Source: Argentina anserina
Lineage: Eukaryota > Streptophyta > Magnoliopsida > Rosales > Rosaceae
NCBI RefSeq assembly: GCF_933775445.1
Contig: NC_065873.1
Location: 8,432,001-8,496,000 of the forward strand
Direction of reading: 5' to 3'
Length of the DNA stretch: 64,000 nucleotides
The translations under genes were made by a program, and so were the position numbers. Below are positions 35,130-46,627 of this stretch, piece by piece. Within the stretch, counting starts at the first letter, position 1. Each line of letters starts with the position of its first letter. The notes under the pieces were generated by a model that worked only from the letters and a program-made list of their open reading frames with translations, was not told the origin of the DNA and ran no database searches.

Positions 35130-37540
35130 AAGTGGCGGGACGGGCCGGGCCGGGTATTTTCAAAAATACGAAGATCTAATCCCGCCCACCTAAGGCGGGC
35201 CTTGCGGGCCGGGCCTTGCGGGCTTTTACGGGCCGGGCCTTACGGGCTTGTATTAGAAAAATAATATAATACTCTAATTTAAGGGTTTAAAACAACAAAA
35301 GAATTGTTAGAAAACATTCTAAAACAAAAGTCACAAATAAATTCTAGTTTCGAAATATTGTCGATCGACACCAATAGATGTGATCGATATATATATTTAG
35401 GGACCGTGTAAAAATTTCATCTAATTCGGACCTCGTTTAACCGTCGGAATTTTCGGTCAACAAAAAAAAGTGGCGTTTTCACATAATAAAATCTCATTGA
35501 CCGGGGCTTTGCCAAATAGATTTCTTCAGTTCGACCACGTACGATAGGTACAAAAATTAGGTGATTTCAAATATGTAAACAAATTTCCACATTCGCATCT
35601 TGGTAATTGGTCATCCCTTAGGGCATATTAGTGTTGTTTTTGGTTTATCGGAAATTCTGACGGTTAAATGAGGTCCGAATTGCATGAAATTTTAAAATGA
35701 TCATTAAATATATATATTGATCACATCGGATGGTGTCGATCGATTCCGAGAAGTTTCCTTCATATAGTCGCTTCATAATGTGATAATTTTATTATAAACC
35801 TAATATAAGGTTATAATATATTAGTGAACACTTCGGCGATCGACAACTCAAATTCAAAATATAGTCGATCGACACCAGTAGATGTGATCGGTATATATAT
35901 TTAGGGAACATGTAAAAATTTCGTCCGTTTTGGACATGGTTTGACCGTTCGTACCAACGATCAACTAAAAAAGAGGCGTTTTGACATATTTAAACCTCAT
36001 TGACCGGGGTTTTGCCAAATAGATTTCTTCAGTTCGACCGCGCACGATAGGTAACAAAAATTAGGTGATTTCAAATATGTAAACAAATTTCCACATTCGC
36101 ATCTTGGTAATTGGTCCCCCCTTAGGGCATATTAGTGTTGTTTTTGATTTACCGGAAATTCCGCCGGTTAAACGAGGTCCGAATTGCATGAAATTTTAAA
36201 ACGATCATTAAATATATATATTGATCACATCGGATGGTGTCGATCGATTCCGAGAAGTTTCCTTCATATAGTTGCTTCATAATGTGATAGTTTTATTATA
36301 AACCTAATATAAGGTTATAATACATTAGTGGACACTTCGGCGATCGACAACTCAAATTCAAAATATGGTCGATCGACACCACTAGATGTGATCAGTATAT
36401 ATATTTAGGGAACCTGTAAAAATTTCGTCCGTTTTGGAAATGGTTTGACAGTTCGTACCAACGGTCAACTAAAAAAGATGCGTTTTGACATATTTAAACC
36501 TCATTGAGCAGAGCTTTGCCAAATAGATTTATTCAGTTCGACCGCGCACGATTGGTAACAAAAATTACGTGATTTCATATATGCAAACGGCTTTCAGCAT
36601 TCACATATTTGTAATAGGTCATCCCTTAGGGCATAATAGTGGTGTTTTCGATTGACCAAAAATTTCGACGGTCAAACGAAGTCCGAATTGGATGACATTT
36701 TTACAGGGTCACTAAATATATATACCAATCACATCGGCTGGTGTCGATCAATCCCGACAAGTTTCTTTCATATAGTCGCTTCATAATGTGTTTGTTTTAA
36801 TATAAACCTAATATAAAGGGTATGATACATTAGTTGACGCTTCGGCGATTAATAACTAGTTCGAAATATGGTCAATCGACACCAGTAGATGTGATCGGTA
36901 TATATATTTAGGGAACCCGTAAAAATTTCGTCCGTTTTGGATATTGTTTGACCGTCCGTACCTACGGTTAACAAAGAAAAAGGCGTTTTGACATATTAAA
37001 ATCTTCTTTGACCGGGGCTTTGCTAAATTGGTTTCCTTGGTGCGACCACACACAATCGGTGACAAAAATTAGGTGATTTCAGATATGCAAACGACTTTTG
37101 GTGTTCGCATTTTTGGTAATGGGTCTTCCTTTATGACATATTAGTGTTGTTTTCGGTTTACCGGAAATTCCGACGGTCAAACGAGTTCCAAATTGGAGGA
37201 AATTTTTACAGGGTTACTAAATATATATACCGATCATATCTACTGGTGTCGATTGATCCCAAGAAGTTTCCTTAATATAGTTGCTTCATAATGTAATAGT
37301 TTTATTTTAAACCTAATAAAATATGTATGTATAATATTTCATTATTTGGCGGGCTTTTACGGGCCGGGCCTCACGGGCCTTGTAGGCTTTTGGCGGGCCG
37401 GGTTTCACACCTCTAATTTAAGCCCGGCCCTCTACCCACGAAAGCGGGCTTTGACGGGCTTTCTCGCGGGCCGGGCCGGGTAAAAGTCCGTCGAGCTTAC
37501 GGGCCTCCGCGAGTTTTTTGGGTCCGCGGGCTAAATAATG
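35130..37540. mobile_element. Possible DNA-transposon-like element with GGGCCGGGCC-rich arms
   Basis: Short GC-rich arms at 35132-35252 and 37345-37530 repeat the word GGGCCGGGCC with 'cttttacgggccgggcct' shared between arms in the same direction. Such subterminal motif clusters are typical of some plant hAT-type non-autonomous elements, and the right arm includes GGGTTTCACACCTCTA (37400-37416), which reads as a hAT-like end TAGAGGTG on the other strand. No matching left TIR or 8-bp TSD could be confirmed. Between the arms lies only the 504-bp tandem array. The class is inference. Confidence 0.4.
35345..37325. repeat. Four tandem copies of a 504-bp unit built from an inverted repeat
   Basis: The phrase TC(G/A)ATCGACACC recurs at 35361, 35865, 36369 and 36872, giving periods of 504, 504 and 503 bp. 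Inside each unit, about 100 bp on the left (35361-35460 in copy 1) returns as reverse complement about 180 bp later (35641-35742), so each unit can fold into a long hairpin. Both arms include the run TTAAATATATATA or its complement and the GATCGACACC/GGTGTCGATC end. Copies 2 and 3 are most alike. There is no coding frame. Confidence 0.9.
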
Positions 37541-38691
37541 AGACATATTTTTAGAAGCAGAAGCGCGTATTGCAACTATAGCGCTTAACACTATAGTTAA
37601 ATGAGTTTTTCCTAATACAGGTTCCTACCCTTATACGGGGAATCGGCAAATCTGAGTTTTTGAGAAGAAGAAGAAGAAGATGGAAGACTATCCAGAAGAA
37701 ATACGTAGTTCGCCGGTGAGTCTGGTCTCCGTCATCGGACGACCGGAGCTCCACGCCTCCATCTCCACACACCTCCACTTTCTCGACCCTGCGTTCAACA
37801 CTTTAGCCTTGCCATACCTCTCCAAGGTCTCTCTCCTCTTACCTCCCCCAAAGCCCAGCCCCTCCGACTCTCCTCCCGCCGGAATCATAAAGCGTGATTG
37901 GCCTCTCAAGCACCACACCAAAGTCCTTACCGTCGTTGCCGCCCTCATCTCCTCGGATAGCGTCTCCGGCGACCCAGCCCAGTGGCTCGAGCTCTGCTCC
38001 GAACTCAACAATCTCAAGGGGCTCATCTGCACCCGCATCACCAAATTGGTTATCGTCGTCGTCCACTCCAGCTCACTGGTTCGTATGAAGCCCAATATCT
38101 TCCATTTTAATTAGTTGAGATTGCAATTTTAACTGTTGATTTGGTTCAATTTTGATATTGCAGATGAATTCTCAGCGGATCAAATGGTTGCGGTTCGAAA
38201 ACGAGCTAAAGTAGATGCCTAGTATCTTGTCACATTTTGCACAGATGAAGAGTCTCAGATTAAGCAATCTCTGTTTAGGTACAATGTATGATTATGCTCT
38301 TGTTTTTAGAATCTTGTTTGTTTAGTTTAGTTTGGGTTTATATTTTCGTCGAGATTTTACATAGAATTGAGGGTGTTGTGTAGATTGGGAAGTGTATTTG
38401 CTGAGCTAGCCGGCACGTATTACAGAGATGAAGGAAGGAGGATTAAAGCTCGCACTGAGAGGAAGAGTTCTAGTCCTACTGACTTGAACATTCGATATTC
38501 CTTCAAAGTGAGTTTCCAGCATTTCGCTGAATTGATTTCAAGGTTTTTTATTTCAGAGTATTTGTAATGTGTGTTTGTAATGTTCATGTTGTGTATCAAT
38601 TTGGTGAGTTTTTTTTAAGGTTGCTGTATTTGCGGAATTTAGAAGAGATTGGGTGGCAGCTTTACGTTTTTATGAGGATGCTTATCATATG

Positions 38692-40260
38692 TGATGATTG
38701 CTCGATTACTCGACATCAATATTTAACCCTGAACACATCAAAGTAGTATAAAGCAAGAGGGTATCGTTCACAAACCGGGGATCCAGCCATGGCTTAGGAT
38801 CATAACACTTACACGAATTCATAAAGGGTTTAAGGTTTGATATAGATTTTGGATTGAATCATAAAAACAGTAAATAAAACCTAAACTAATATATACATGT
38901 GATCAACCAACCAACACATAAACAATCACCAAAACAATTCACATAAAGGGAATCGAAATAAGTTCTACAACTTCTTATTGAATCATGCCGAGACATATAT
39001 TGAGCAACCATGAATGGATCATGCATTTAGGGTTCTAAGCAGTAACCTAAACACATAGACACTTAATACATTCGATCAAAACCAAGCAGCCATAATCGAA
39101 ATTCTAACATGTTCATCTTAATCATGTAATCCCAAAGCCATGCACATTGAATTCATCAAGTATGTCACCTACTTAACCAACAACCATGCAATTCGAAACT
39201 CACATAAACAAGAATAAACATGTTCTTAGCATAAGTCTTTAATCCAACAACCTAAATATCATGCTACAAGCATAGTCATAACACTTAGAAATCGAAAATT
39301 GATCATAGCTAGGTTCGGCAGAAACCAAAAACAGAAATTCATAAAACCAAAACATAATTTTCGAATCCTCTATATAAATTGAATCAAGTAGCTATTTCCT
39401 AGACAAAATTGATACAAGATTGCACAACACAAATCGCAAGCTTCATCCAAGAACAAGAATAAAACCAAAACCGAAATTAAACAAGAGTGAATCATGGTTA
39501 CACTTTATAAGTCAAGCAATCCACAAGTGTAGCCGAGACTTCTATGGATGAAACCTTCTTCACAAGCGTGTTTGAAGGCTATTGATAGGTGGGGAATGAT
39601 GGAATCGGTTTTAGGATTTCTTGGAATGGTGAAGGATGAATTCGGCAGAGCTATGACTTGTGTTTGTGTGTAGGGCTGATGTTGTTGCTGAATGGAGAGG
39701 CCGGCCTCTATATATAGAGGTTTAGGAAGCCTTCTTACCGTCCCATAAGGAAGTAGAATCCAATTGGGAAACTGAAATCCTATTTGTTATGGATTTGATT
39801 TATGTACTCCATATCCAACTTGATGTAGGAAACCAAGTCCAATAGGGAGATCTCTTTAAGGGCTGCACGGCAATCTCTTGGTCCAACTAGGAGTAGCTAG
39901 GCCGGCCTCCTCTTCTCCTTCTTCAACTCGAATATGATTTCCTTGTTCAACTAGGAATGCATCTCGGCAACTCTTCTTTCTTTCCAAATATGATTTGTCT
40001 TTCCTGAAAAGAAATCGTTGATTAAGAAATAGGAAAGAATGAAAATAGGAAAGTAGAGTCCTAGTCGAGTAAGGAATCCTAACTCAATCAGGAGTTCTAA
40101 CACTTAGCACAATTTCATCATCAAATCATCTCAATTCGAAATAGCTCTACCTAGAACATACATATGACAAATATAAACCTAAAATAACTAAATAAGAAGT
40201 AACAAAGCATAAGAATAGGGCATATATACATTAAGAACGTCACACTTTGTGCTCCTATCA
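38692..40260 (-). mobile_element. 3' LTR of gag-only element
   Basis: Plus-strand text TGATGATTGCTCGATTACTC to GTGCTCCTATCA, so TG...CA on both strands. A TATATATAGAGG-type box reads on the minus strand near 39716. Confidence 0.93.
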
Positions 40261-40274
40261 ACAACCCCACACTT
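40261..40274 (-). other. Polypurine tract
   Basis: Minus-strand AAGTGTGGGGTTGT immediately before the 3' LTR, the usual priming tract for the plus DNA strand in Athila/Tat elements. Confidence 0.75.
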
Positions 40275-42118
40275 AGACTTTGCTAGTCCCTTAGCACACA
40301 CTAGAAAGAAAAATCAAAACATAAACGAAATCAAAACACTAAAGCTAACGACACAACACTAATGCCTTCAACATTTTGTCTCAGAGATCTTCAAACTCAT
40401 AGCATCAAGAAATAACACTCAATCGAAATAGACAAGATGAATTCAATGGTTAATAAACATGAAATTTCATTTAACAAGTAAGACATGGCAGAAACAAAGG
40501 TGAAATTAAGCTCGACATGTTCAAAACAAGTTCAAATTCAACTCACATAGGATATGCACTCCAAATCTTTTCTCTCAAGAACATGGCATATGCTTAAAAG
40601 CTTTTCACACACAAGAGTTATGAACATAGTGAAATCGAAAACCTCATGAAAGATACCAATCATATGCACAAATGAACCCAAACCATATGTTTACTCATGA
40701 AACAAACTCCACAGATCAAGAGCTACTCATTTTAAGAATCATGCGGATCTTTAGAAAAGAGTAGGCTTAGGCTCGGCATTGATATATTTTTCAAGGTAAA
40801 GGAATCACAAAGGTCATCCTCAAGACTTAGCAGAGCAAAACATCCACCTTATGTCGCCATACTCCATAAAACAAGGTCCAAATATCATCATGTTGGACCC
40901 ATTCTTCACTCTAAACATTGTGAAAACGAACAAAGGCTAAGGTATAACATTATTGAGCCTTCAACAAATACATCACAACTCCAAATTCACCAAAAACAAC
41001 ATGTATGCCGTGATCTTTTCATTCTTCATTCAATATTTTTTTCTTTTCTTGCCGTGTATATATGAATCTTTCTTCTCTTTTTCACACGGCATCAATACAT
41101 TTTTCTTTCTTTTCATACTCTTTTCACGGCATAACATACATACAATAACATAACCCCACACTTGAATCAAATCATCACTCCATATTAACATCCAAGAATC
41201 GGCTCTGCCAAGCCTTAAAGACAAGGTAGAGATATAACTATACTAAGCAAGGATATAACATGTTGGTAATGAAAGAAAAGGCTTAACGTCGGCTCAAAGG
41301 GGTTAACACTAAAGTGTCCCAAGCAGGGCTCAAATAGGGATATACGGCTTTTTGGCTTTAAGTGGTGGAAATCCTAAAAAGATCCAACAATCCTTTTCAA
41401 CATCAGAGTATATTATGACATAAAGCTTTGAAAGTTTCACAAAGTAAGTTCTAGCATTCTCTAGTTCATTGCAATTCTATGGCATATGAATTGATCAAAA
41501 TAGATGTAATGAGGTTATAAAGCCAAGAAACGATAGAATAAACTCTCCAAAGAAAGGCACAAGTATATGGCTCGAATCTCACATAGGTTACATGAATTCA
41601 ACCAAGTAAGGAACATGCTCATTCTGTACCTAAGTTTCAAAATCCTCATCTACTACATGTTCGTACAAAATCTACACATCGATTAACCATCAAATAACAA
41701 TGAAGTTCATTCCAATATCATGATCATCTATCAACCATAAATTCAAAGATCAACTCATCCTAGACAGTTAAAGGCATACTTAGGACTCAAAACAAAAATA
41801 AAACAAGTTAAAAATCGAAAAACAACTCAAAATCGAAAAACAACTCAAAATCGAAAAACAAACTCAAAAATTCAAACTAAAAATCGGAAATCAAAATCAA
41901 AACAACAAAATTGAAACACATAGGCATCAAACACTAGAATTCAACGAATGATGTATACCCCACCCCACACTTAAAACTTACATTGCCCTCAATGTACAAT
42001 ATGATAAGCAACGAAAATTAAAAAGAGATAAGGGATAAGAAAATGCAAACACTCGTTGATGGCTCCTTCATTGGCTTAAGTTTAGAGTCTATAGCCGAGA
42101 CTTCTTCATTTGCATCCA
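40275..42118 (-). other. Conserved non-coding spacer between gag and 3' LTR
   Basis: About 1.85 kb with no long frame on the element's strand. It is collinear with 56165-57950 of the other Athila-like element over nearly its full length. The position corresponds to where Athila elements carry an env-like frame, which is absent here. Two further copies of the 10-base tract AAGTGTGGGG lie inside it (41163-41154 and 41972-41963 on the minus strand). Confidence 0.7.
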
Positions 42119-43261
42119 CTAAAAGAATACGACATGGTCATCCTCCTCATCATCTGAAGATATGATCATGATGTCGCCATTATCCTCCTCATCTTCACTC
42201 GAGTTCGAATCACTGCTCTTGTAGCTCGAATCAACTTCTTCCTTCAAACTCGGATCTTCTTCTTCATCTTCCTTTTCCTCATTGACACGGCTGTGAGACT
42301 CCACATCTTCAATTGTAAGTTCCTTGCTCTCTTCCTTAGAACTAGCACGAATCTCCTCTACAAGTTCCTTTAACTCCCTATGCAATTTTGCCAATTCCAA
42401 AATCGATTGTTGCATTTCATTCATCATCTTGTCTCGGCGGTGCTCCGCTCTTGTGGGTGTAGTCTTAACTCTAGCCGGTCTACCTTTCCTCTTCATGCCA
42501 ACTAGAGGTTTCAAATGGTCTCTAGTGTTCCCACACTTCCATGCTTTCCTTCCATCTAACTCCACACCTTTGAACCGAGAAGTACCACTCACCCTAGAGC
42601 ATGACGTCGAAACCAAACTATCCCTTCTTTCTCCAAGTACTCCAATATGCATGATCCTATCTCCTACCTCAAGGTTCATGAAGCCTCTTGGTGAAAACGA
42701 ATCAATGTACTCTTGATAATCCCTTAGCAGACCTTGGTAGAAAGTACTAGTCAACGCATGGTGGTTCATGTCATGGTCTAACGGTGCTACTACTTCTTGA
42801 AATCTCTTTAAGTACTTGTGGTAGGGCTCAGCATCTTCTTGTTTACATGCTTGAATCATCTCTCTCATCCTTGCTCTTCTTTCCGTGAGCAAGAACTCCT
42901 TGAGGAATGCTTCTTTTAGCTCATCCCATGATCGGATGGAATTTTCAGGAATAGAGTGCAACCATTCTCTTGCTTTGTCAACTAGAGTGAAGGGAAACAC
43001 CTCAAGATACAATAACTCCAAGTCTCCACGTTCCATGGACTGAATAGCATGTTGCACCTTCGATTCAAAAATAAATATATGGACATCAGCTTTCTCAATC
43101 TTAAACCCTCTAAAGAGCGGCATGGTCTTCAAAATTTTGTATGTGACCTCCATACGAGTATGATTACGCCTAGGAGCCGGCAACACAATGCACCTAGGAT
43201 GAAAGGCAGGGCTGTCCTTCTCTGGAAACATGTTCTCTTCACGAAACGCAAACACCTCCAT
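42119..43261 (-). CDS. Retrotransposon Gag, with acidic C-terminal tail
   Basis: An intact 380-residue frame. The middle shows the plant retrotransposon gag domain: FPFTLVDKAREWLHSIP, SWDELKEAFLKEFL, RMREMIQACKQEDAEPYHKY and a following Phe-Gln segment. The region after about residue 225 is basic (MKRKGRPARVK), then a helical, possibly coiled-coil segment (MQQSILELAKLHRELKELVE), then a strongly acidic Asp/Glu/Ser tail ending in DDEEDDHVVFF. No complete CCHC zinc knuckle and no protease follow. Being open in an element with nearly identical LTRs, it may still be translated and package RNA, with pol supplied in trans. The acidic tail is unusual for a nucleic-acid-binding protein. Confidence 0.85.
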   Translation of the reverse strand: MEVFAFREENMFPEKDSPAFHPRCIVLPAPRRNHTRMEVTYKILKTMPLFRGFKIEKADVHIFIFESKVQHAIQSMERGDLELLYLEVFPFTLVDKAREWLHSIPENSIRSWDELKEAFLKEFLLTERRARMREMIQACKQEDAEPYHKYLKRFQEVVAPLDHDMNHHALTSTFYQGLLRDYQEYIDSFSPRGFMNLEVGDRIMHIGVLGERRDSLVSTSCSRVSGTSRFKGVELDGRKAWKCGNTRDHLKPLVGMKRKGRPARVKTTPTRAEHRRDKMMNEMQQSILELAKLHRELKELVEEIRASSKEESKELTIEDVESHSRVNEEKEDEEEDPSLKEEVDSSYKSSDSNSSEDEEDNGDIMIISSDDEEDDHVVFF

Positions 43262-44593
43262 TGCACACTTGAAAATCTTCTTGGTAGTCTTCCTCTCCTT
43301 CTTATGAACTTGTGAATTTTCAGAAACAGGATGAACAATTATGTTGAACCCGTGCTCTCTATATATAGAGCAATCTCAATCCTTTTCCATGAGGTAGAAA
43401 GAAACCTACAAGGACATAGAAACCTTCTCACACTCCCACTTGGAATCCAAGTCCGAATGGGACTTCTCCATTGATACACACGGCATGGCTTCTCCTACTT
43501 CAACTATGACTTCTTTTCACAGCAACTTCCTTCTCCTAACTCAACTAAGAATCAATCTCTCCCTCTACTTTGGAAATCCCAATCCGGATGGAAATCTCCT
43601 TCTTGATGACACACGGCCGCCTTCCTTGTTCGACTAGGAGTGTCATGGCCACTCCTCTCCCCTAATCCAACTAGGAATTGATCTTGTCATCACTTTAATG
43701 TACTCCATGGATCCATTAAGAATCAGTGGTAGCTTCAACCTATTGGGGAATATACACAAGCAAGGACATTAGTTTGAAACTACTCCACATGAGTTAGAAA
43801 ACTTACCTTATCATGCATGGCATGATCAACTTGGGACAAGGACACGGCATCCTTGTCATTGGAAGGCACGCCCTTCTTTGGTGGTGGCATGAGAGTGTCG
43901 AACTCTCCCATTCTTCATCGCATAAAAGAATACAAAAATCATACAAGAAAAATACAAGAAACATACAAGGTTTCATTCAAAAAAAGTTTTCACAAAAGGT
44001 TTTCAATCAATTACATACTTCTACATTCCTAAGTCATTCAAACGATTAAATGATCGATTGATTCTAAGTTGTAAACCAAGGTGGACGTGCGGCCTAAGTA
44101 TGGATGCCTAGACACAAGATCAAGTCGTTGTTTCAGAAGGCCTTGTAGCTCAATCAGAGATAGTGAACATGGTAGGACTCATTTGTTGAACTACGGAGAG
44201 CGAACTCTCTATCGACTCCATCACCGAGATGTATGTCAGTCATTAGTTCTCTGAGATCCAATTTTGGTCCCATGCACCAGAGTAATAAGAGAGCGTGCCC
44301 CTTACTCAGCTGGACTTAACCTCGTGTGTTAGACAAATCTCCAAGTGTTAATAAAAGCCGCCCTCGACCTCATGCAAACTCGAGAGCTAGCATGAAGGGT
44401 TAAGGCTAATATTAACAAAAGGGACTTTACCTATTCCGTTCGATTTACAACCTACAACAATCATTCACTCAAGCACCAAAACAACAACCTAAGTTACATT
44501 ACTATATGTTACACGAAATAAGAATAAGAATATACAAATGTACAATATTCACAATGAATTCGTAGTAAAAGTTAGGGATCCATCTCTAATGGA
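43262..44593 (-). other. Leader between PBS and gag
   Basis: About 1.33 kb of non-coding sequence on the element's strand, expected to hold packaging signals. Short frames on either strand are not supported as genes. Confidence 0.6.
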
Positions 44594-44611
44594 TCCCCGG
44601 CAACGACGCCA
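44594..44611 (-). other. Primer-binding site, tRNA-Asp type
   Basis: Minus-strand TGGCGTCGTTGCCGGGGA, one base different from the Athila-type PBS TGGCGCCGTTGCCGGGGA that pairs with tRNA-Asp, two bases inside the 5' LTR. Confidence 0.85.
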
Positions 44612-44613
44612 TT

Positions 44614-46182
44614 TGATGATTGCTCGATTACTCGACATCAATATTTAACCCTGAACACATCATAGTAGTATAAAGCAAGAGGGTATCGTTCACAAACCGG
44701 GGATCCAGCCATGGCTTAGGATCATAACACTTACACGAATTCATAAAGGGTTTAAGGTTTGATATAGATTTTGGATTGAATCATAAAAACAGTAAATAAA
44801 ACCTAAACTAATATATACATGTGATCAACCAACCAACACATAAACAATCACCAAAACAATTCACATAAAGGGAATCGAAATAAGTTCTACAACTTCTTAT
44901 TGAATCATGCCGAGACATATATTGAGCAACCATGGATGGATCATGCATTTAGGGTTCTAAGCAGTAACCTAAACACATAGACACTTAATACATTCGATCA
45001 AAACCAAGCAGCCATAATCGAAATTCTAACATGTTCATCTTAATCATGTAATCCCAAAGCCATACACATTGAATTCATCAAGTATGTCACCTACTTAACC
45101 AACAACCATGCAATTCGAAACTCACATAAACAAGAATAAACATGTTCTTAGCATAAGTCTTTAATCCAACAACCTAAATATCATGCTACAAGCATAGTCA
45201 TAACACTTAGAAATCGAAAATTGATCATAGCTAGGTTCGGCAGAAACCAAAAACAGAAATTCATAAAACCAAAACATAATTTTCGAATCCTCTATATAAA
45301 TTGAATCAAGTAGCTATTTCCTAGACAAAATTGATACAAGATTGCACAACACAAATCGCAAGCTTCATCCAAGAACAAGAATAAAACCAAAACCGAAATT
45401 AAACAAGAGTGAATCATGGTTACACTTTATAAGTCAAGCAATCCACAAGTGTAGCCGAGACTTCTATGGATGAAACCTTCTTCACAAGCGTGTTTGAAGG
45501 CTATTGATAGGTGGGGAATGATGGAATCGGTTTTAGGATTTCTTGGAATGGTGAAGGATGAATTCGGCAGAGCTATGGCTTGTGTTTGTGTGTAGGGCTG
45601 ATGATGTTGCTGAATGGAGAGGCCGGCCTCTATATATAGAGATTTAGGAAGCCTTCTTGCCGTCCCATAAGGAAGTATAATCCAATTGGGAAACTGAAAT
45701 CCTCTTTGTTATGGATTTGATTTATGTACTCCATATCCAACTTGATGTAGGAAACCAAGTCCAATAGGGAGATCTCTTTAAGGGCTGCACGGCAATCTCT
45801 TGGTCCAACTAGGAGTAGCTAGGCCGGCCTCCTCTTCTCCTTCTTCAACTCGAATATGATTTCCTTGTTCAACTAGGAATGCATCTCGGCAACTCTTCTT
45901 TCTTTCCAAATATGATTTGTCTTTCCTGAAAAGAAATCGTTGATTAAGAAATAGAAAAGAATGAAAATAGGAAAGTAGAGTCCTAGTCGAGTAAAGAATC
46001 CTAGCTCAATCAGGAGTTCTAACACTTAGCACAATTTCATCATCAAATCATCTCAATTCGAAATAGCTCTACCTAGAACATACATATGACAAATATAAAC
46101 CTAAAACAACTAAATAAGAAGTAACAAAGCATAAGAATATGGCATATATACATTAAGAACGTCACACTTTGTGCTCCTATCA
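44614..46182 (-). mobile_element. 5' LTR of gag-only element
   Basis: Near-identical to 38692-40260, same length, with mostly single-base changes. It drives transcription toward lower coordinates. Confidence 0.93.
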
Positions 46183-46627
46183 ATATGCTACGCGAGGTAT
46201 GCTTCTCTAGTAGTTTTTTCATTTTTTTTAAATTCGGTAGGATTGAGATGATTTGTAGCTTCTTGAATCAATGCCGCTAGTGTAGAAATGGTAGCTTCAT
46301 TCAATATTTTTATGTATGTAAATTTGTTTCGAAGCTGAGTGTCGGGGCTTCAACTAAGTTGTCAGTCATTCAGCGGTTGGTGGAGATAAAAACGGTTCTG
46401 AGCATTTGCATTTCAAAATTGCATGTTTGTTATTGCATGGTGGAAAGATTGTGGAAGCAGTTATGTGGTTCCACCAACACAATGCTTCATACATAAAGCT
46501 CAAAGGATCACCATAAGCTATAGTTCTTCACTGGGAGTGGATGAGTAGACATTTCTTGGTGTTTGCTGAGTTGCTAGAGACCAGTTCAGCAGCCATTCAG
46601 AGCAGTTCATATATAATTGCAGACACT

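Larger units (their letters stand above)
38692..46182 (-). mobile_element. Complete non-autonomous Athila-like LTR element with gag only
   Basis: Two 1569-bp LTRs (38692-40260 and 44614-46182) with about 14 differences by eye, flanked by a perfect TSD ATATG (38687-38691, 46183-46187). Read on the minus strand: 5' LTR, tRNA-Asp-type PBS, leader of about 1.35 kb, gag (43261-42119), a 1.86-kb non-coding spacer, polypurine tract and 3' LTR. Protease, reverse transcriptase, RNase H and integrase are absent, so it must be moved by proteins from a related element; the pol-bearing relative at 54755-62205 shares the LTR type and the spacer. The tiny LTR divergence indicates recent transposition. It sits in exon 4 of the TRAPPC11 fragment. 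Confidence 0.93.

Noticed and set aside
42324..42716. 130-codon plus-strand frame
   Set aside because: Antisense shadow of the intact gag at 42119-43261.
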